NCBI GenBank assembly: GCA_021153285.1
Contig: JAGKTT010000048.1
Span: forward strand, 1-13,737
DNA: 13,737 nucleotides
Direction: 5' to 3'
Source of the DNA: Bacteroidia bacterium
GTDB lineage: Bacteria > Bacteroidota > Bacteroidia > Bacteroidales > UBA932
Of the stretch, positions 1 to 7,087 are shown piece after piece; the first letter of the stretch is position 1, and the number at the start of each line of letters is the position of its first letter. The notes under the pieces were generated by a model. It made no database searches. It was not told where the DNA came from and worked only from the letters and a program-made list of their open reading frames with translations. A program made the translations under genes and the position numbers.

Positions 1-1
1 A

Positions 2-298
2 CTCAAGGAGGCATTCTATCTCGACGACTATCATCAGATCGAGAAGGATTTCCCTAACTTCAAGTTCAACCTCGCTCTTGACAGACCGGATCCGGAGGCT
101 GATGCAGCTGGCGTACCTTACGTAGCTGGTTTCGTTCACAATGTAATGTTCGAGACTTACCTCAAGCAGCACGAGGCACCAGAGGATGCACTCTACCTTA
201 TGTGTGGACCTCCTATGATGGTCGGCGCCGTAGTAAAACTCCTCGATTCACTCGGAGTTCCGCCTGAAAATATCCTCTACGATAATTTCGGAGCGTAA
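2..298 (+). CDS. nqrF: Na+-translocating NADH:quinone reductase subunit F, C-terminal 98 residues (5'-truncated by the window)
   Basis: This is the end of the NADH-oxidising subunit of the Na+-NQR complex. The subunit takes electrons from NADH via FAD and a 2Fe-2S centre and feeds them to the membrane subunits that pump sodium. The visible part is the C-terminal half of the ferredoxin-NADP reductase-like NAD-binding domain. It shows the LYLMCGPPMM motif, with the conserved Cys and Gly-Pro-Pro of the family, and ends in ILYDNFGA, close to the typical NqrF ending (ILxDDFG). The N-terminal membrane anchor, 2Fe-2S domain and FAD domain lie outside the window. The reading frame is open from base 2 and stops at TAA 296-298. 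nqrF is usually the last gene of nqrABCDEF, which fits the terminator directly downstream. The family call is firm; nothing upstream can be judged. Confidence 0.93.
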   Translation, partial: LKEAFYLDDYHQIEKDFPNFKFNLALDRPDPEADAAGVPYVAGFVHNVMFETYLKQHEAPEDALYLMCGPPMMVGAVVKLLDSLGVPPENILYDNFGA

Positions 299-304
299 TC
301 AGAT

Positions 305-343
305 AAAAAATCCGACCTCTTTTAGATGAGGTCGGATTTTTTT
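305..343. terminator. Bidirectional intrinsic terminator between nqrF and the minus-strand envelope operon
   Basis: A 9-bp perfect stem, TCCGACCTC (311-319) with GAGGTCGGA (328-336), encloses an 8-base loop. It is flanked by an A-tract (305-310) and a T-tract (337-343). It therefore gives a hairpin followed by a U-run in both directions and can end both nqrF and the convergent operon. The last codon position of the minus-strand gene (stop at 342-344) lies in the T-tract. Confidence 0.9.
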
Positions 344-2222
344 ATAATGAGAGTCCATCTGCAGCAGTCATTCTTTCCATATATTGCTGAATGACGGATT
401 TAAGAAGCAAGAGATTATCCTTGCAGTCGACTTTTCCCAATAGATTATCCTCCAGCATTCGGTCTGTATCATAGTAATATAAGGCTACAGGATTCTCTCC
501 ATCAAACATCAGAAGATAACCGTCCTTGAACAGATGGAATACTCCATTATTGCATCCGACGGCAAAAGAGTTTTCTGACGGAGTATCTGTCATATCGTTT
601 CCAAAAGCAATATAAGGAAGGTCATAATCCAATAATCCTAAGATAGTCGGCATTATATCTATCTGCTGCATAGTGCCTTCCAGCCTTTTCTTGAGGGTAC
701 CGTCAGGGGTATAGAACATTATAGGCACCTTGTAGCGGCCGGCTTCTGTGCCATACTCCGGAATTTCCACAATATTGGTATGGTCGGCACATATTACAAA
801 TAATGTATTGTCATACCAAGGCATTGCAGAGGCTGTCTCAAAGAATCTTCTGACAGCCATATCGGTATATGCGACACATTTATGTATAGGTAGAGGTCCT
901 TCATCGAAGATAGCAGCATATCTTTCAGGAATTACATATGGATGATGGGATGTCGCAGTAAAGACAGCTGTAGCAAACGGCTGAGGGAAGGAATTCATCT
1001 TCTGCGCAAAGAACTGAAGAAACTCCTCATCCCAGATAGACCAATGACCATCAAAATCATCATCATTACCATAACTTTCACGACCATAATACTCCTGATA
1101 TCCGACAGAATGGCTATATGCCTTGAAACCCATAGAATTTTCCTGAGCCCCGTGGAAAAAGGCAGTATGATAGCCTTTATTCTTTGCAAGTTCTCCTGCA
1201 GCACTTGAAATAGGATTCAAGGCCGAAGGAGTAAGGATGAAAGACTCACCCATTCTCGGAATGCTGCTGAGAACCGATGCCATTGCATCTATGCTTATCC
1301 TTCCGTTTGCAAATGTATGCCCGCAAGTCAGACTCTCGTTCATCAATGAATCAAGGAACGGAGTGAATCCTCTTCCGTAATATTCCAGAGAATTGCTTTC
1401 CAGAATTATCTGGACTACATTCATCGGGCGGAACTGCTCATCTCCATCTGGAGTATGAAGAGGATTGTAGAAGGACTGCATCTGATCCCTGTCCGAGAAA
1501 TAAGACGGAACTTTAAAATGTTCCTTACCGATGGTCCTTATAAAGGAGAACGGAGTATTCAGAACAATGGAAGCCTCAGCTGGGCGATTGGTGTAATGAT
1601 TTGCATTGCTTAGAGTTATGGGACGGATTGCTTTCCCGACGCCACCACGCATTCCAGCAAGGGAAGCAAATGCGAAAAAGGCCAATGCTACCAATGAGAC
1701 CACATAATAAGCGGCCTTGCTTCGTGAATGATACTCCGGAGTACGATATGATTTCCACAATATGAATGCAAAGAGCGCAAAAGCCACGAGCAGATACCAA
1801 CTCCTCAATCCTTCTATAAGGAAGATACCGGCCAGATTCTCCTCATTGGAGAACTGCGCGAATATAGTCGTAGTGGTTCTTTGATTTGAAAAAGGGAAAT
1901 ATCCTGAGTCAATGAGATTCGTCGCAAGCATCAGCAGATTGACGATGATGAAAACCCATTTGATGAATTTATGGTATCCGGTTCTCTCTTTAGGATGCAA
2001 TGGCAAGAAGACCAGAAGGACATATATGACATTGGAATATGCAATTGCAGCAGTATCGAAAAGAAGACCGCCGCGACAAAGTCTCATCAAATCATTTACA
2101 GTAAGATAACTGAATGAGTCCCAGTTATCGAAAATGAATATCAATCTGCTTAAAGAATAACATAGATAGACAAGCAGAATATTCCATACGAAGTTTCCTA
2201 TATATCTGAATATATTTCTCAT
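342..2222 (-). CDS. LTA synthase/MdoB-like sulfatase-fold membrane phosphoglycerol transferase
   Basis: A 626-residue inner-membrane enzyme of the alkaline-phosphatase/sulfatase superfamily, in the branch that holds LtaS and MdoB/OpgB. That branch moves phosphoglycerol (sometimes phosphoethanolamine) from a phospholipid to a sugar or growing chain outside the membrane. About five hydrophobic segments lie near residues 10-30, 58-75, 86-104, 141-156 and 172-190, and the rest is the catalytic domain. Candidate catalytic residues are the metal ligand E275 (IILESNS), the nucleophile S310 in NGRIS (Thr in LtaS; Ser is accepted in related enzymes), substrate-binding HHPY at 426-429, and metal-binding D480-H481 (CADH). 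The length suits the family. The start codon overlaps the stop of the lipid-kinase gene as ATGA (2219-2222), so translation is probably coupled, and this is the last gene of the operon. The donor and acceptor cannot be read from sequence; a phosphoethanolamine transferase role is possible. Confidence 0.85.
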   Translation of the reverse strand: MRNIFRYIGNFVWNILLVYLCYSLSRLIFIFDNWDSFSYLTVNDLMRLCRGGLLFDTAAIAYSNVIYVLLVFLPLHPKERTGYHKFIKWVFIIVNLLMLATNLIDSGYFPFSNQRTTTTIFAQFSNEENLAGIFLIEGLRSWYLLVAFALFAFILWKSYRTPEYHSRSKAAYYVVSLVALAFFAFASLAGMRGGVGKAIRPITLSNANHYTNRPAEASIVLNTPFSFIRTIGKEHFKVPSYFSDRDQMQSFYNPLHTPDGDEQFRPMNVVQIILESNSLEYYGRGFTPFLDSLMNESLTCGHTFANGRISIDAMASVLSSIPRMGESFILTPSALNPISSAAGELAKNKGYHTAFFHGAQENSMGFKAYSHSVGYQEYYGRESYGNDDDFDGHWSIWDEEFLQFFAQKMNSFPQPFATAVFTATSHHPYVIPERYAAIFDEGPLPIHKCVAYTDMAVRRFFETASAMPWYDNTLFVICADHTNIVEIPEYGTEAGRYKVPIMFYTPDGTLKKRLEGTMQQIDIMPTILGLLDYDLPYIAFGNDMTDTPSENSFAVGCNNGVFHLFKDGYLLMFDGENPVALYYYDTDRMLEDNLLGKVDCKDNLLLLKSVIQQYMERMTAADGLSL

Positions 2223-3073
2223 AATCTTATATTGTTTTTCGGCATCTTGATTCGCAATGCATCGGGAATGACCGATATATCGATTTCCGTTCCGGCCTCA
2301 AAGAAATCTCCATCAGCGTGAGCAGGGCCAGAGCACTTTCTGGAAATATGTATGTTCCGGCCTTTATAACAATGGATGCGGCTGCTCTTGTCAATATATC
2401 CGGTCATAAGAAGAAATGCAAGAGATGGGATCTCAATTGTAGTAAACATATCTGCCATTGTCACATCAAGCAGTCCATCGCTGCTGTCCGCAAGCGGAGT
2501 GATCATAGCGCCATTGCCCCATTGTCTTGAATTACCAACAGTGATCAAAGCAGCATCATTATCCCAAGTCCGGCCATCAATTGTGATTCGATATTTTTCA
2601 GGACGGAACTCCTTCCATACGTTCAATCCCTGTTCTACATAGCTCAGCAATCCCCGTTTTCCAGACTTCGCAAACCTTTCGCTGACGACTGCATCAAAGC
2701 CTACACCGCATACGGAAAGAAAAAGTCTGCCGTTTATCAATCCAGCATCTAAAGGATGTACGGCACCATTTATTACAGTATCCAAGGCTTTTTCGTATCT
2801 CCTGCTTATGCCAAGATGAAGAGCCAGGCCGTCTCCGCTGCCGCAAGGAATGATTCCAAGTACCTTGTCGCTTCCGAGGATGCCTCTGGCCACTTCATTT
2901 ACGGTTCCATCTCCCCCAACTGCGACTATAGTGTGCTCAGACGCCTGCCTCGCGATAAATTCCGCGTGGCCTGCATACTCGGTATAGGCTACTTTGTAAC
3001 CGGATTTTTCCAGACGGGAGCATATGTAGGAATTACTCCTGCTACCTGATATGGGATTGGCAATAAAGAGCAT
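2219..3073 (-). CDS. Diacylglycerol kinase-like (DagK/YegS) lipid kinase
   Basis: A 284-residue soluble lipid kinase with the DAGK catalytic domain. The N-terminal strand and turn IANPISGS (about 4-11) are followed by the nucleotide-binding loop GGDGTVNE (53-60) and by CGSGDGLA (77-84), which corresponds to the GTGND/GSGNxLA motif of diacylglycerol, YegS and sphingosine kinases, with Asp in place of the usual Asn. I chose ATG 3071-3073 because family members begin with this strand, and AGAAG lies just upstream. A TTG start at 3103 would overlap the preceding gene and add ten unlike residues, though GGAG precedes it. The stop overlaps the next start as ATGA. Placed beside an LtaS/MdoB-like enzyme, a likely role is phosphorylating the diacylglycerol that enzyme releases. 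Because Bacteroidales make sphingolipids, a sphingoid substrate is an alternative. Confidence 0.85.
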   Translation of the reverse strand: MLFIANPISGSRSNSYICSRLEKSGYKVAYTEYAGHAEFIARQASEHTIVAVGGDGTVNEVARGILGSDKVLGIIPCGSGDGLALHLGISRRYEKALDTVINGAVHPLDAGLINGRLFLSVCGVGFDAVVSERFAKSGKRGLLSYVEQGLNVWKEFRPEKYRITIDGRTWDNDAALITVGNSRQWGNGAMITPLADSSDGLLDVTMADMFTTIEIPSLAFLLMTGYIDKSSRIHCYKGRNIHISRKCSGPAHADGDFFEAGTEIDISVIPDALRIKMPKNNIRL

Positions 3074-3084
3074 AAATCTTCTAG

Positions 3085-3921
3085 TTAACTGGCCAATAGC
3101 CAAAAACGTTTCTCCAGCCAGAGAAGTACCTTAGACACACCATCCGTCTCCACATTATACAAAGAATTGATGCACAAAAACTTAGTATTCGGATAAGAAT
3201 CGATGTGCCTGATTTTTTCATTTAAATAATTCTTTTTCTTTCGCGGATAAAGATAATTCCATTTACCACTTCGTATTACAGCCTTCCCCAGTTTCTGCGC
3301 CAAGAGATAGCAGGGCTCCTCAGGATGCATTGTAAGATAGTCCTTAAGAACGCTGCAGATCATCATATGAGGTATGTGATCAAACAGCAGGAAGGTGTCG
3401 CATCGCCCTAACAAGGCTGCAAAATACAAGCTCATCTTCGTGAGATCCTTCCATAAGCAACCGTAACTATATAGAAGTTCTATTCTGCAGATATCGGCAA
3501 AGTGTGCCGGGCGTATTCTTCCATCTCGCCATTTGTTTACGACAAAATATTGCAACTCAATCCAATCCAATATCTTATTCTCATCAAGAACAATCAATTC
3601 AAGATCAGAGTGGTTTCTTATGCCTCTCCAACACGATTTAATGCTATCAGGATAGTTATCCTCCCCTTGAAACCAGATATCGAAAACATATTCCTTAGCA
3701 GTATCAGGTCTGGATGATTCCTCAAGATAACCATAAATATGCGCATACCTGTCCAGATATACGGGAACCGCTTTCTGTGTAGCAAGTCCTCTGATCTGTA
3801 TTCTCTTCATTCTGGAATTACAGGGCATATTAAGGATATGACCGCGTAAGGCAACACAGCACATAACATTCAAATGGCCCTTATAACTGCAGAAAGAGGA
3901 CAATGCATTCAAGATAATCAT
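3085..3921 (-). CDS. Capsular-polysaccharide-synthesis-like (GT32-type) glycosyltransferase, possibly shortened and impaired
   Basis: 278 residues resembling the capsular polysaccharide synthesis family (GT32-like, DXD-type sugar transferases). The first half matches well: DIWFQGEDNYPDSIKSCW, then AHFADICRIELLYSYG running into CLWKDLT. Most relatives have YGGxWxDAT here, so the second Gly is Cys and the residue before Asp is Lys. Only about 16 residues separate this active-site segment from DTFLLFDHI, which resembles the family's DYFLFH block; relatives as I recall them have several tens more, including an ISNWF-type motif. That suggests an in-frame internal deletion, or a divergent subfamily. 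I chose ATG 3919-3921 because it forms an ATGA overlap with the stop of the upstream GT2 gene; a longer start at 3957 would overlap that gene by 40 bases. The N-terminal 40 residues are unassigned. Whether it is active is unknown. Confidence 0.65.
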   Translation of the reverse strand: MIILNALSSFCSYKGHLNVMCCVALRGHILNMPCNSRMKRIQIRGLATQKAVPVYLDRYAHIYGYLEESSRPDTAKEYVFDIWFQGEDNYPDSIKSCWRGIRNHSDLELIVLDENKILDWIELQYFVVNKWRDGRIRPAHFADICRIELLYSYGCLWKDLTKMSLYFAALLGRCDTFLLFDHIPHMMICSVLKDYLTMHPEEPCYLLAQKLGKAVIRSGKWNYLYPRKKKNYLNEKIRHIDSYPNTKFLCINSLYNVETDGVSKVLLWLEKRFWLLAS

Positions 3922-4853
3922 AGAAAAGCCGCATATAACTTCACATAAAGCTGCCAAAGAATAAAGGTCTTATTGGCAAAACTTGGTCTGATCTTCTTGA
4001 TGGCCGGAGCTAGATTCGGATACCTGTCAAAGAATCCCAGCTTGTATCTAATTGACAACCACGCAGTTCTGAAAAGTATTTCACCAACGACATCACGAAC
4101 AGGACTATTCTCAAGATCGTTCTCATAACGATAGTAGAGATCCATCATATTCATCGCAGAATCCCTTCTCCTGTTAACACTTTTTGCAGCAGAGATGGAA
4201 CCAGGATTATTCCTTCTGTAATGATATAAGGGTTCATTCAGATGAACGATGCTGTCAGCATAATAAAGAAGCTGAGACATCAGATAAATATCCTCGTGCA
4301 TTCCATAAACAGGAAAAGTGATCTCATTTTCAAGATATAGCCTGCGTTTGACACATTTGTTCCAGACGTAGCCATAGGCCTTATAGTTGAAAAGACCGTG
4401 TATGAACTTCATCTTATCAGAAGCTGTATATTCCTTCTCCACATCGTGCTTGGCATATCTGGAATATTCCTTATAGAAGTCGTAATATATGATATCTGCA
4501 TCGGTCTCCACAGCTTTATCAGCAAGCTTTGCTATCAAAGACGTATCCAACCAATCATCTGAATCAACGTGAAGTACATAATCACCCGAAACATATTCCA
4601 TTCCGGTTTTACGTGCCGCAGGGAGTCCTTCATTTTCCTTATTCACTACAATGATCCTATCCTTCAAGTGAGCATATCCATTATCAATGACGGCCTTCAG
4701 TACGTCTATTGAGGCATCCTTGGTTCCATCATTCACAAAAATAAACTGAATCGAATCATAGGTCTGTCCTAAAAGGGAGTGCGCAAACTTAGCTATATAT
4801 GGCTCCACGCCATATACAGGTACAATTACAGAAAAAGAGGGTTTATGATTCAT
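3918..4853 (-). CDS. Family 2 glycosyltransferase
   Basis: A 311-residue GT-A-fold sugar transferase that acts at the cytoplasmic face of the membrane on a lipid-linked or polysaccharide acceptor. It begins with the classic SFSVIVPVYGVEPYI (residues 6-20). FVNDGTKD (39-46) follows for nucleotide-sugar binding, then NEGLPAARKTG (74-84), the metal-binding DSDD (97-100) and the probable catalytic-base segment HEDIY (186-190). A basic C-terminal tail resembles capsule and LPS cluster enzymes such as WcaA- and EpsJ-like proteins. ATG 4851-4853 was chosen because the domain begins within six residues and the upstream stop (TAG, 4855-4857) ends one base away; an ATG at 4892 would add 13 odd residues and overlap. 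Donor sugar unknown. Residues 120-183 are closely echoed by the pseudogene at 6767-7087. Confidence 0.92.
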   Translation of the reverse strand: MNHKPSFSVIVPVYGVEPYIAKFAHSLLGQTYDSIQFIFVNDGTKDASIDVLKAVIDNGYAHLKDRIIVVNKENEGLPAARKTGMEYVSGDYVLHVDSDDWLDTSLIAKLADKAVETDADIIYYDFYKEYSRYAKHDVEKEYTASDKMKFIHGLFNYKAYGYVWNKCVKRRLYLENEITFPVYGMHEDIYLMSQLLYYADSIVHLNEPLYHYRRNNPGSISAAKSVNRRRDSAMNMMDLYYRYENDLENSPVRDVVGEILFRTAWLSIRYKLGFFDRYPNLAPAIKKIRPSFANKTFILWQLYVKLYAAFL

Positions 4854-4854
4854 A

Positions 4855-5688
4855 CTATACGAGATTCTTGAAGCGTTCGGCAATACGGACAATTATGACA
4901 AGTTCGCACATTGCCGGTTTGTTCAGGGCATATGGAGGTCGACAGACTGTCTGGATAATCCTTGCAACCTTAGTCCATCGATCCCAATCCCTTGCCTTGC
5001 CTTCAGTCACTTGTCTTATGGTCTTGGAACGCCTTTCCAGATGTTTTGTCCATCCTGCGGCCCTTCGCGAAGGATCCTCGAATCTGGCCTTTATCCTTCC
5101 GAGATCGAAATATCCGAAATGGAAGAGGAACAGATCTTTGCCTATATGGAAATTATGTCCCTTGATCCTATGGAATCCCCTGCCCCATCTAACAGGCTTT
5201 GCAATTACACAAGGCTTTGTATACCTGGTCGATAATCTTGCATAATGTCTCTGACTCAAAAATGTATCCTCTGTGTGAATATCTCCTTCCTCCCCCGTAT
5301 GTTGTCCGACATCAACGCCAAGACCTGACACCGACACATCTATATCTAACTTGCTGAGATACTCAACAAGACTCAGTTCCAATTTTGGATCTACAACCAG
5401 AAACTCATCTGCATCAACTCCTATTACAAGATCATATTCCTTGAGAAGGTCGGCCGCACGGGCTGAAAGAAAGTCAAGTCTGCCCTTTTCAGCTTCCACC
5501 ACCTGACCGGGAATCTTGTCGACGGCCGTAACATTGACTCCAGGACACCAATCAGGAATTTCCTGATCCTTTCCGTCCAGGTACACATAAAGATTCTCCA
5601 CACCAAGTTCAGCACCATAATAAGCCACCCATTTCCTGAGATAGAACTCATCATTACGCACCATTGTAAGAGCACAAATCTTCTTCAT
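4855..5688 (-). CDS. Glycosyltransferase of the Glyco_tranf_2_4 (DADEF) type, first gene of the operon
   Basis: A 277-residue GT-A-like transferase. It opens with KKICALTMVRNDEFYLRKWV (2-21), where the VRNDEFYLRKWVAYY segment is the hallmark of this family. The nucleotide-sugar/metal motif VDADEFLV lies at 91-98 and a family-like FHFGYFD near 205-215. Relatives occur in capsule, LPS and O-antigen clusters and may act on branch sugars. I chose ATG 5686-5688 because the conserved domain starts there; an upstream ATG at 5742 would add 18 residues with no family match. It is the promoter-proximal gene of the minus-strand operon, with a 5' leader of roughly 70 bases from the predicted promoter and no clear Shine-Dalgarno sequence, as is normal in Bacteroidetes. 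The next gene follows after one base. Donor and acceptor unknown. Confidence 0.85.
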   Translation of the reverse strand: MKKICALTMVRNDEFYLRKWVAYYGAELGVENLYVYLDGKDQEIPDWCPGVNVTAVDKIPGQVVEAEKGRLDFLSARAADLLKEYDLVIGVDADEFLVVDPKLELSLVEYLSKLDIDVSVSGLGVDVGQHTGEEGDIHTEDTFLSQRHYARLSTRYTKPCVIAKPVRWGRGFHRIKGHNFHIGKDLFLFHFGYFDLGRIKARFEDPSRRAAGWTKHLERRSKTIRQVTEGKARDWDRWTKVARIIQTVCRPPYALNKPAMCELVIIVRIAERFKNLV

Positions 5689-5767
5689 ACAAACTACTGA
5701 TACTTTAGTTATAAATTGTGACAAAGCGCAGAATCCTGTCATAATATCCGGCTCGAAGTCATCTCAA

Positions 5768-5799
5768 CAAATTTAATGTAAGAACGATAAATAAACAAA
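5768..5799 (-). promoter_or_regulatory. Bacteroidetes-type promoter for the minus-strand glycosyltransferase/LtaS-like operon
   Basis: Read on the minus strand, a -33 box TTTG (5799-5796) is followed by 20 bases and a -7 box TAAATTTG (5775-5768). This is a full match to the Bacteroidetes housekeeping consensus TTTG-N19/20-TAnnTTTG. It predicts a start of transcription near 5761 and a leader of about 70 bases. Confidence 0.65.
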
Positions 5800-5814
5800 T
5801 TTATCGCCTATTAA

Positions 5815-5845
5815 TTTGTGAATTGTCCCAAAAACTGTAATTTTG
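5815..5845 (+). promoter_or_regulatory. Bacteroidetes-type promoter for the lipid acyltransferase gene
   Basis: A -33 box TTTG (5815-5818) is followed by exactly 19 bases and the -7 box TAATTTTG (5838-5845), both perfect to consensus. The predicted start of transcription is near 5852, giving a leader of about 20 bases before ATG 5873. It lies back to back with the minus-strand promoter, the two -33 boxes being only 15 bases apart. Confidence 0.75.
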
Positions 5846-5872
5846 TGACCCTTGTAAATATCAGGCAATTAT

Positions 5873-6763
5873 ATGAAAGACAAGATACTCCTCGCTTTAC
5901 TTACTTTCCTTCTTAAATCGGTCGCAATCTGGCCATATCGGATACTTTATATCATCAGCGATCTCGTTTATCCTATCCTATATTATATAATAAGGTACAG
6001 ACGCAAGGTAGTGCACAGCAATCTTGTCAATTCATTCCCGGAGAAGTCCGAAAAGGAAATCCGCTCGATAGAAAAGAAATTCTACAGGCATTTCTGCGAT
6101 TATGTGATGGAGACCGTAAAGCTCTTTCACATCTCGGACGAGCAGATGAAAAAAAGGATGCATTTTACCAACAGTGAACTGATAGAGGAACTGCGGAGCG
6201 ACGGACGTCCGTTCTTCATTTATCTCGGCCATCAGGGAAATTGGGAATATGTAACTTCCATTTCATTATGGATACATCCGAGCCTGAAAGGCTGTCAGAT
6301 ATATCACCCTCTTTCAAACAAGATTATGGACAAGGTGATGTATCGCCTGCGCAGCCGCTTCAACACTTTAGGAATTCCGCAAAAGAATACACTGCGTGCA
6401 ATACTCAGTATGATGAAAGAGGGGAAACAGCCACTGCTGGGACTTATCTCCGACCAACGTCCGCAGCGCTATCCGGAACCGGAATGGATGACATTCCTGA
6501 ATCAGGACACCCCCATAATAACAGGAGGAGAAACTCTTGGCCGAAGACTTGATGCCCACTTCATCTACGGAAGCATCAAATGTGTCAGACGCGGCTATTA
6601 TGAAATAACCCTCAGCAAAATAGAACCTTCCAAAGAAGAAGATTTCCCATACAGCAAGCAATATATGCGTATGCTCGAAGCTGACATACGGAATCAGCCT
6701 CATATGTGGCTATGGTCACATAAAAGATGGAGTTTCAAAAGGAGTGATTATAAAAAGGACTGA
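5873..6763 (+). CDS. LpxL/HtrB-family lipid A-type acyltransferase
   Basis: A 296-residue inner-membrane acyltransferase of the lipid A biosynthesis family (LpxL/LpxM/HtrB), which adds a secondary fatty acyl chain to a lipid A precursor or, in some members, to other glycolipids. An N-terminal hydrophobic anchor (about 5-40) precedes the cytoplasmic catalytic domain. The HX4E catalytic motif is H120-QGNW-E125 in YLGHQGNWEYV, and GLISDQRPQ (190-198) corresponds to the second conserved block of the family. Length is normal (about 300). The start is supported by a promoter ending 27 bases upstream and by the immediate hydrophobic segment. It is transcribed divergently from the glycosyltransferase/LtaS-like operon, so it may acylate the lipid anchor of that glycan or simply serve lipid A; the sequence cannot separate these. 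Confidence 0.9.
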   Translation: MKDKILLALLTFLLKSVAIWPYRILYIISDLVYPILYYIIRYRRKVVHSNLVNSFPEKSEKEIRSIEKKFYRHFCDYVMETVKLFHISDEQMKKRMHFTNSELIEELRSDGRPFFIYLGHQGNWEYVTSISLWIHPSLKGCQIYHPLSNKIMDKVMYRLRSRFNTLGIPQKNTLRAILSMMKEGKQPLLGLISDQRPQRYPEPEWMTFLNQDTPIITGGETLGRRLDAHFIYGSIKCVRRGYYEITLSKIEPSKEEDFPYSKQYMRMLEADIRNQPHMWLWSHKRWSFKRSDYKKD

Positions 6764-6778
6764 TACTCAGTCCTTTTT
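6752..6778. terminator. Bidirectional terminator at the end of the acyltransferase gene
   Basis: A perfect 12-bp inverted repeat: AAAAAGGACTGA (6752-6763) pairs with TCAGTCCTTTTT (6767-6778) across a 3-base loop. The GC-containing core with an A-run before and a U-run after makes it work both ways. It contains the stop codon of the acyltransferase (6761-6763) and that of the convergent pseudogene (6767-6769). Confidence 0.85.
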
Positions 6779-7087
6779 ATTTTTACGACGCAGCCACGCA
6801 TAGAGTTTCAAAAGCAACTGAACAAAAACTGATTCTCCCCCTTTGCAGTCAAGTGGGGCTTCCGATATCCTGTCGGCCAGATAAGGAGGGAAATGAATAA
6901 CATTATCCAGATAAAGTCTCCTCTTCACACATTTGTTCCATACGCTTCCATAAGCCTTATGGTTACACATATTCCTCTGATACAGAGACTTCATCGAAAC
7001 ATCATAATCCTTCTCTTTCGCTATCTTCGTCTTTCCAACATACTCTCTACAGAAGTCGAAATATATGATTTTTCCATTAATTATCAT
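6767..7087 (-). pseudogene. Remnant of a family 2 glycosyltransferase gene
   Basis: The 106-codon open frame matches the middle and extreme end of the GT2 enzyme encoded at 3918-4853. IIYFDFCREY parallels IIYYDFYKEY, and HKAYGSVWNKCVKRRLYLDN parallels YKAYGYVWNKCVKRRLYLEN. The match continues to FPPY against FPVY, and after a jump QLLLKLYAWL resembles QLYVKLYAAFL at the C-terminus. The whole N-terminal domain with the SVIVPVY strand and DSDD motif is missing, as is the HEDIY catalytic region, so it cannot be an active transferase. The frame itself has stayed open, which suggests decay by deletions rather than many point mutations. The two copies differ clearly in DNA, so this was probably a diverged paralogue, not a recent duplicate. 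No promoter or ribosome-binding site is visible upstream. Confidence 0.8.

Noticed and set aside
3074..3103. TTG start at 3103 for the lipid kinase, preceded by GGAG
   Set aside because: It would add ten residues with no family counterpart and overlap the upstream gene; ATG 3071-3073 starts exactly at the conserved first strand. Not fully excluded.
4799..5245. A 148-codon plus-strand frame across the glycosyltransferase genes
   Set aside because: Antisense to two well-supported glycosyltransferases, with no family-like motif and no promoter or ribosome-binding site.
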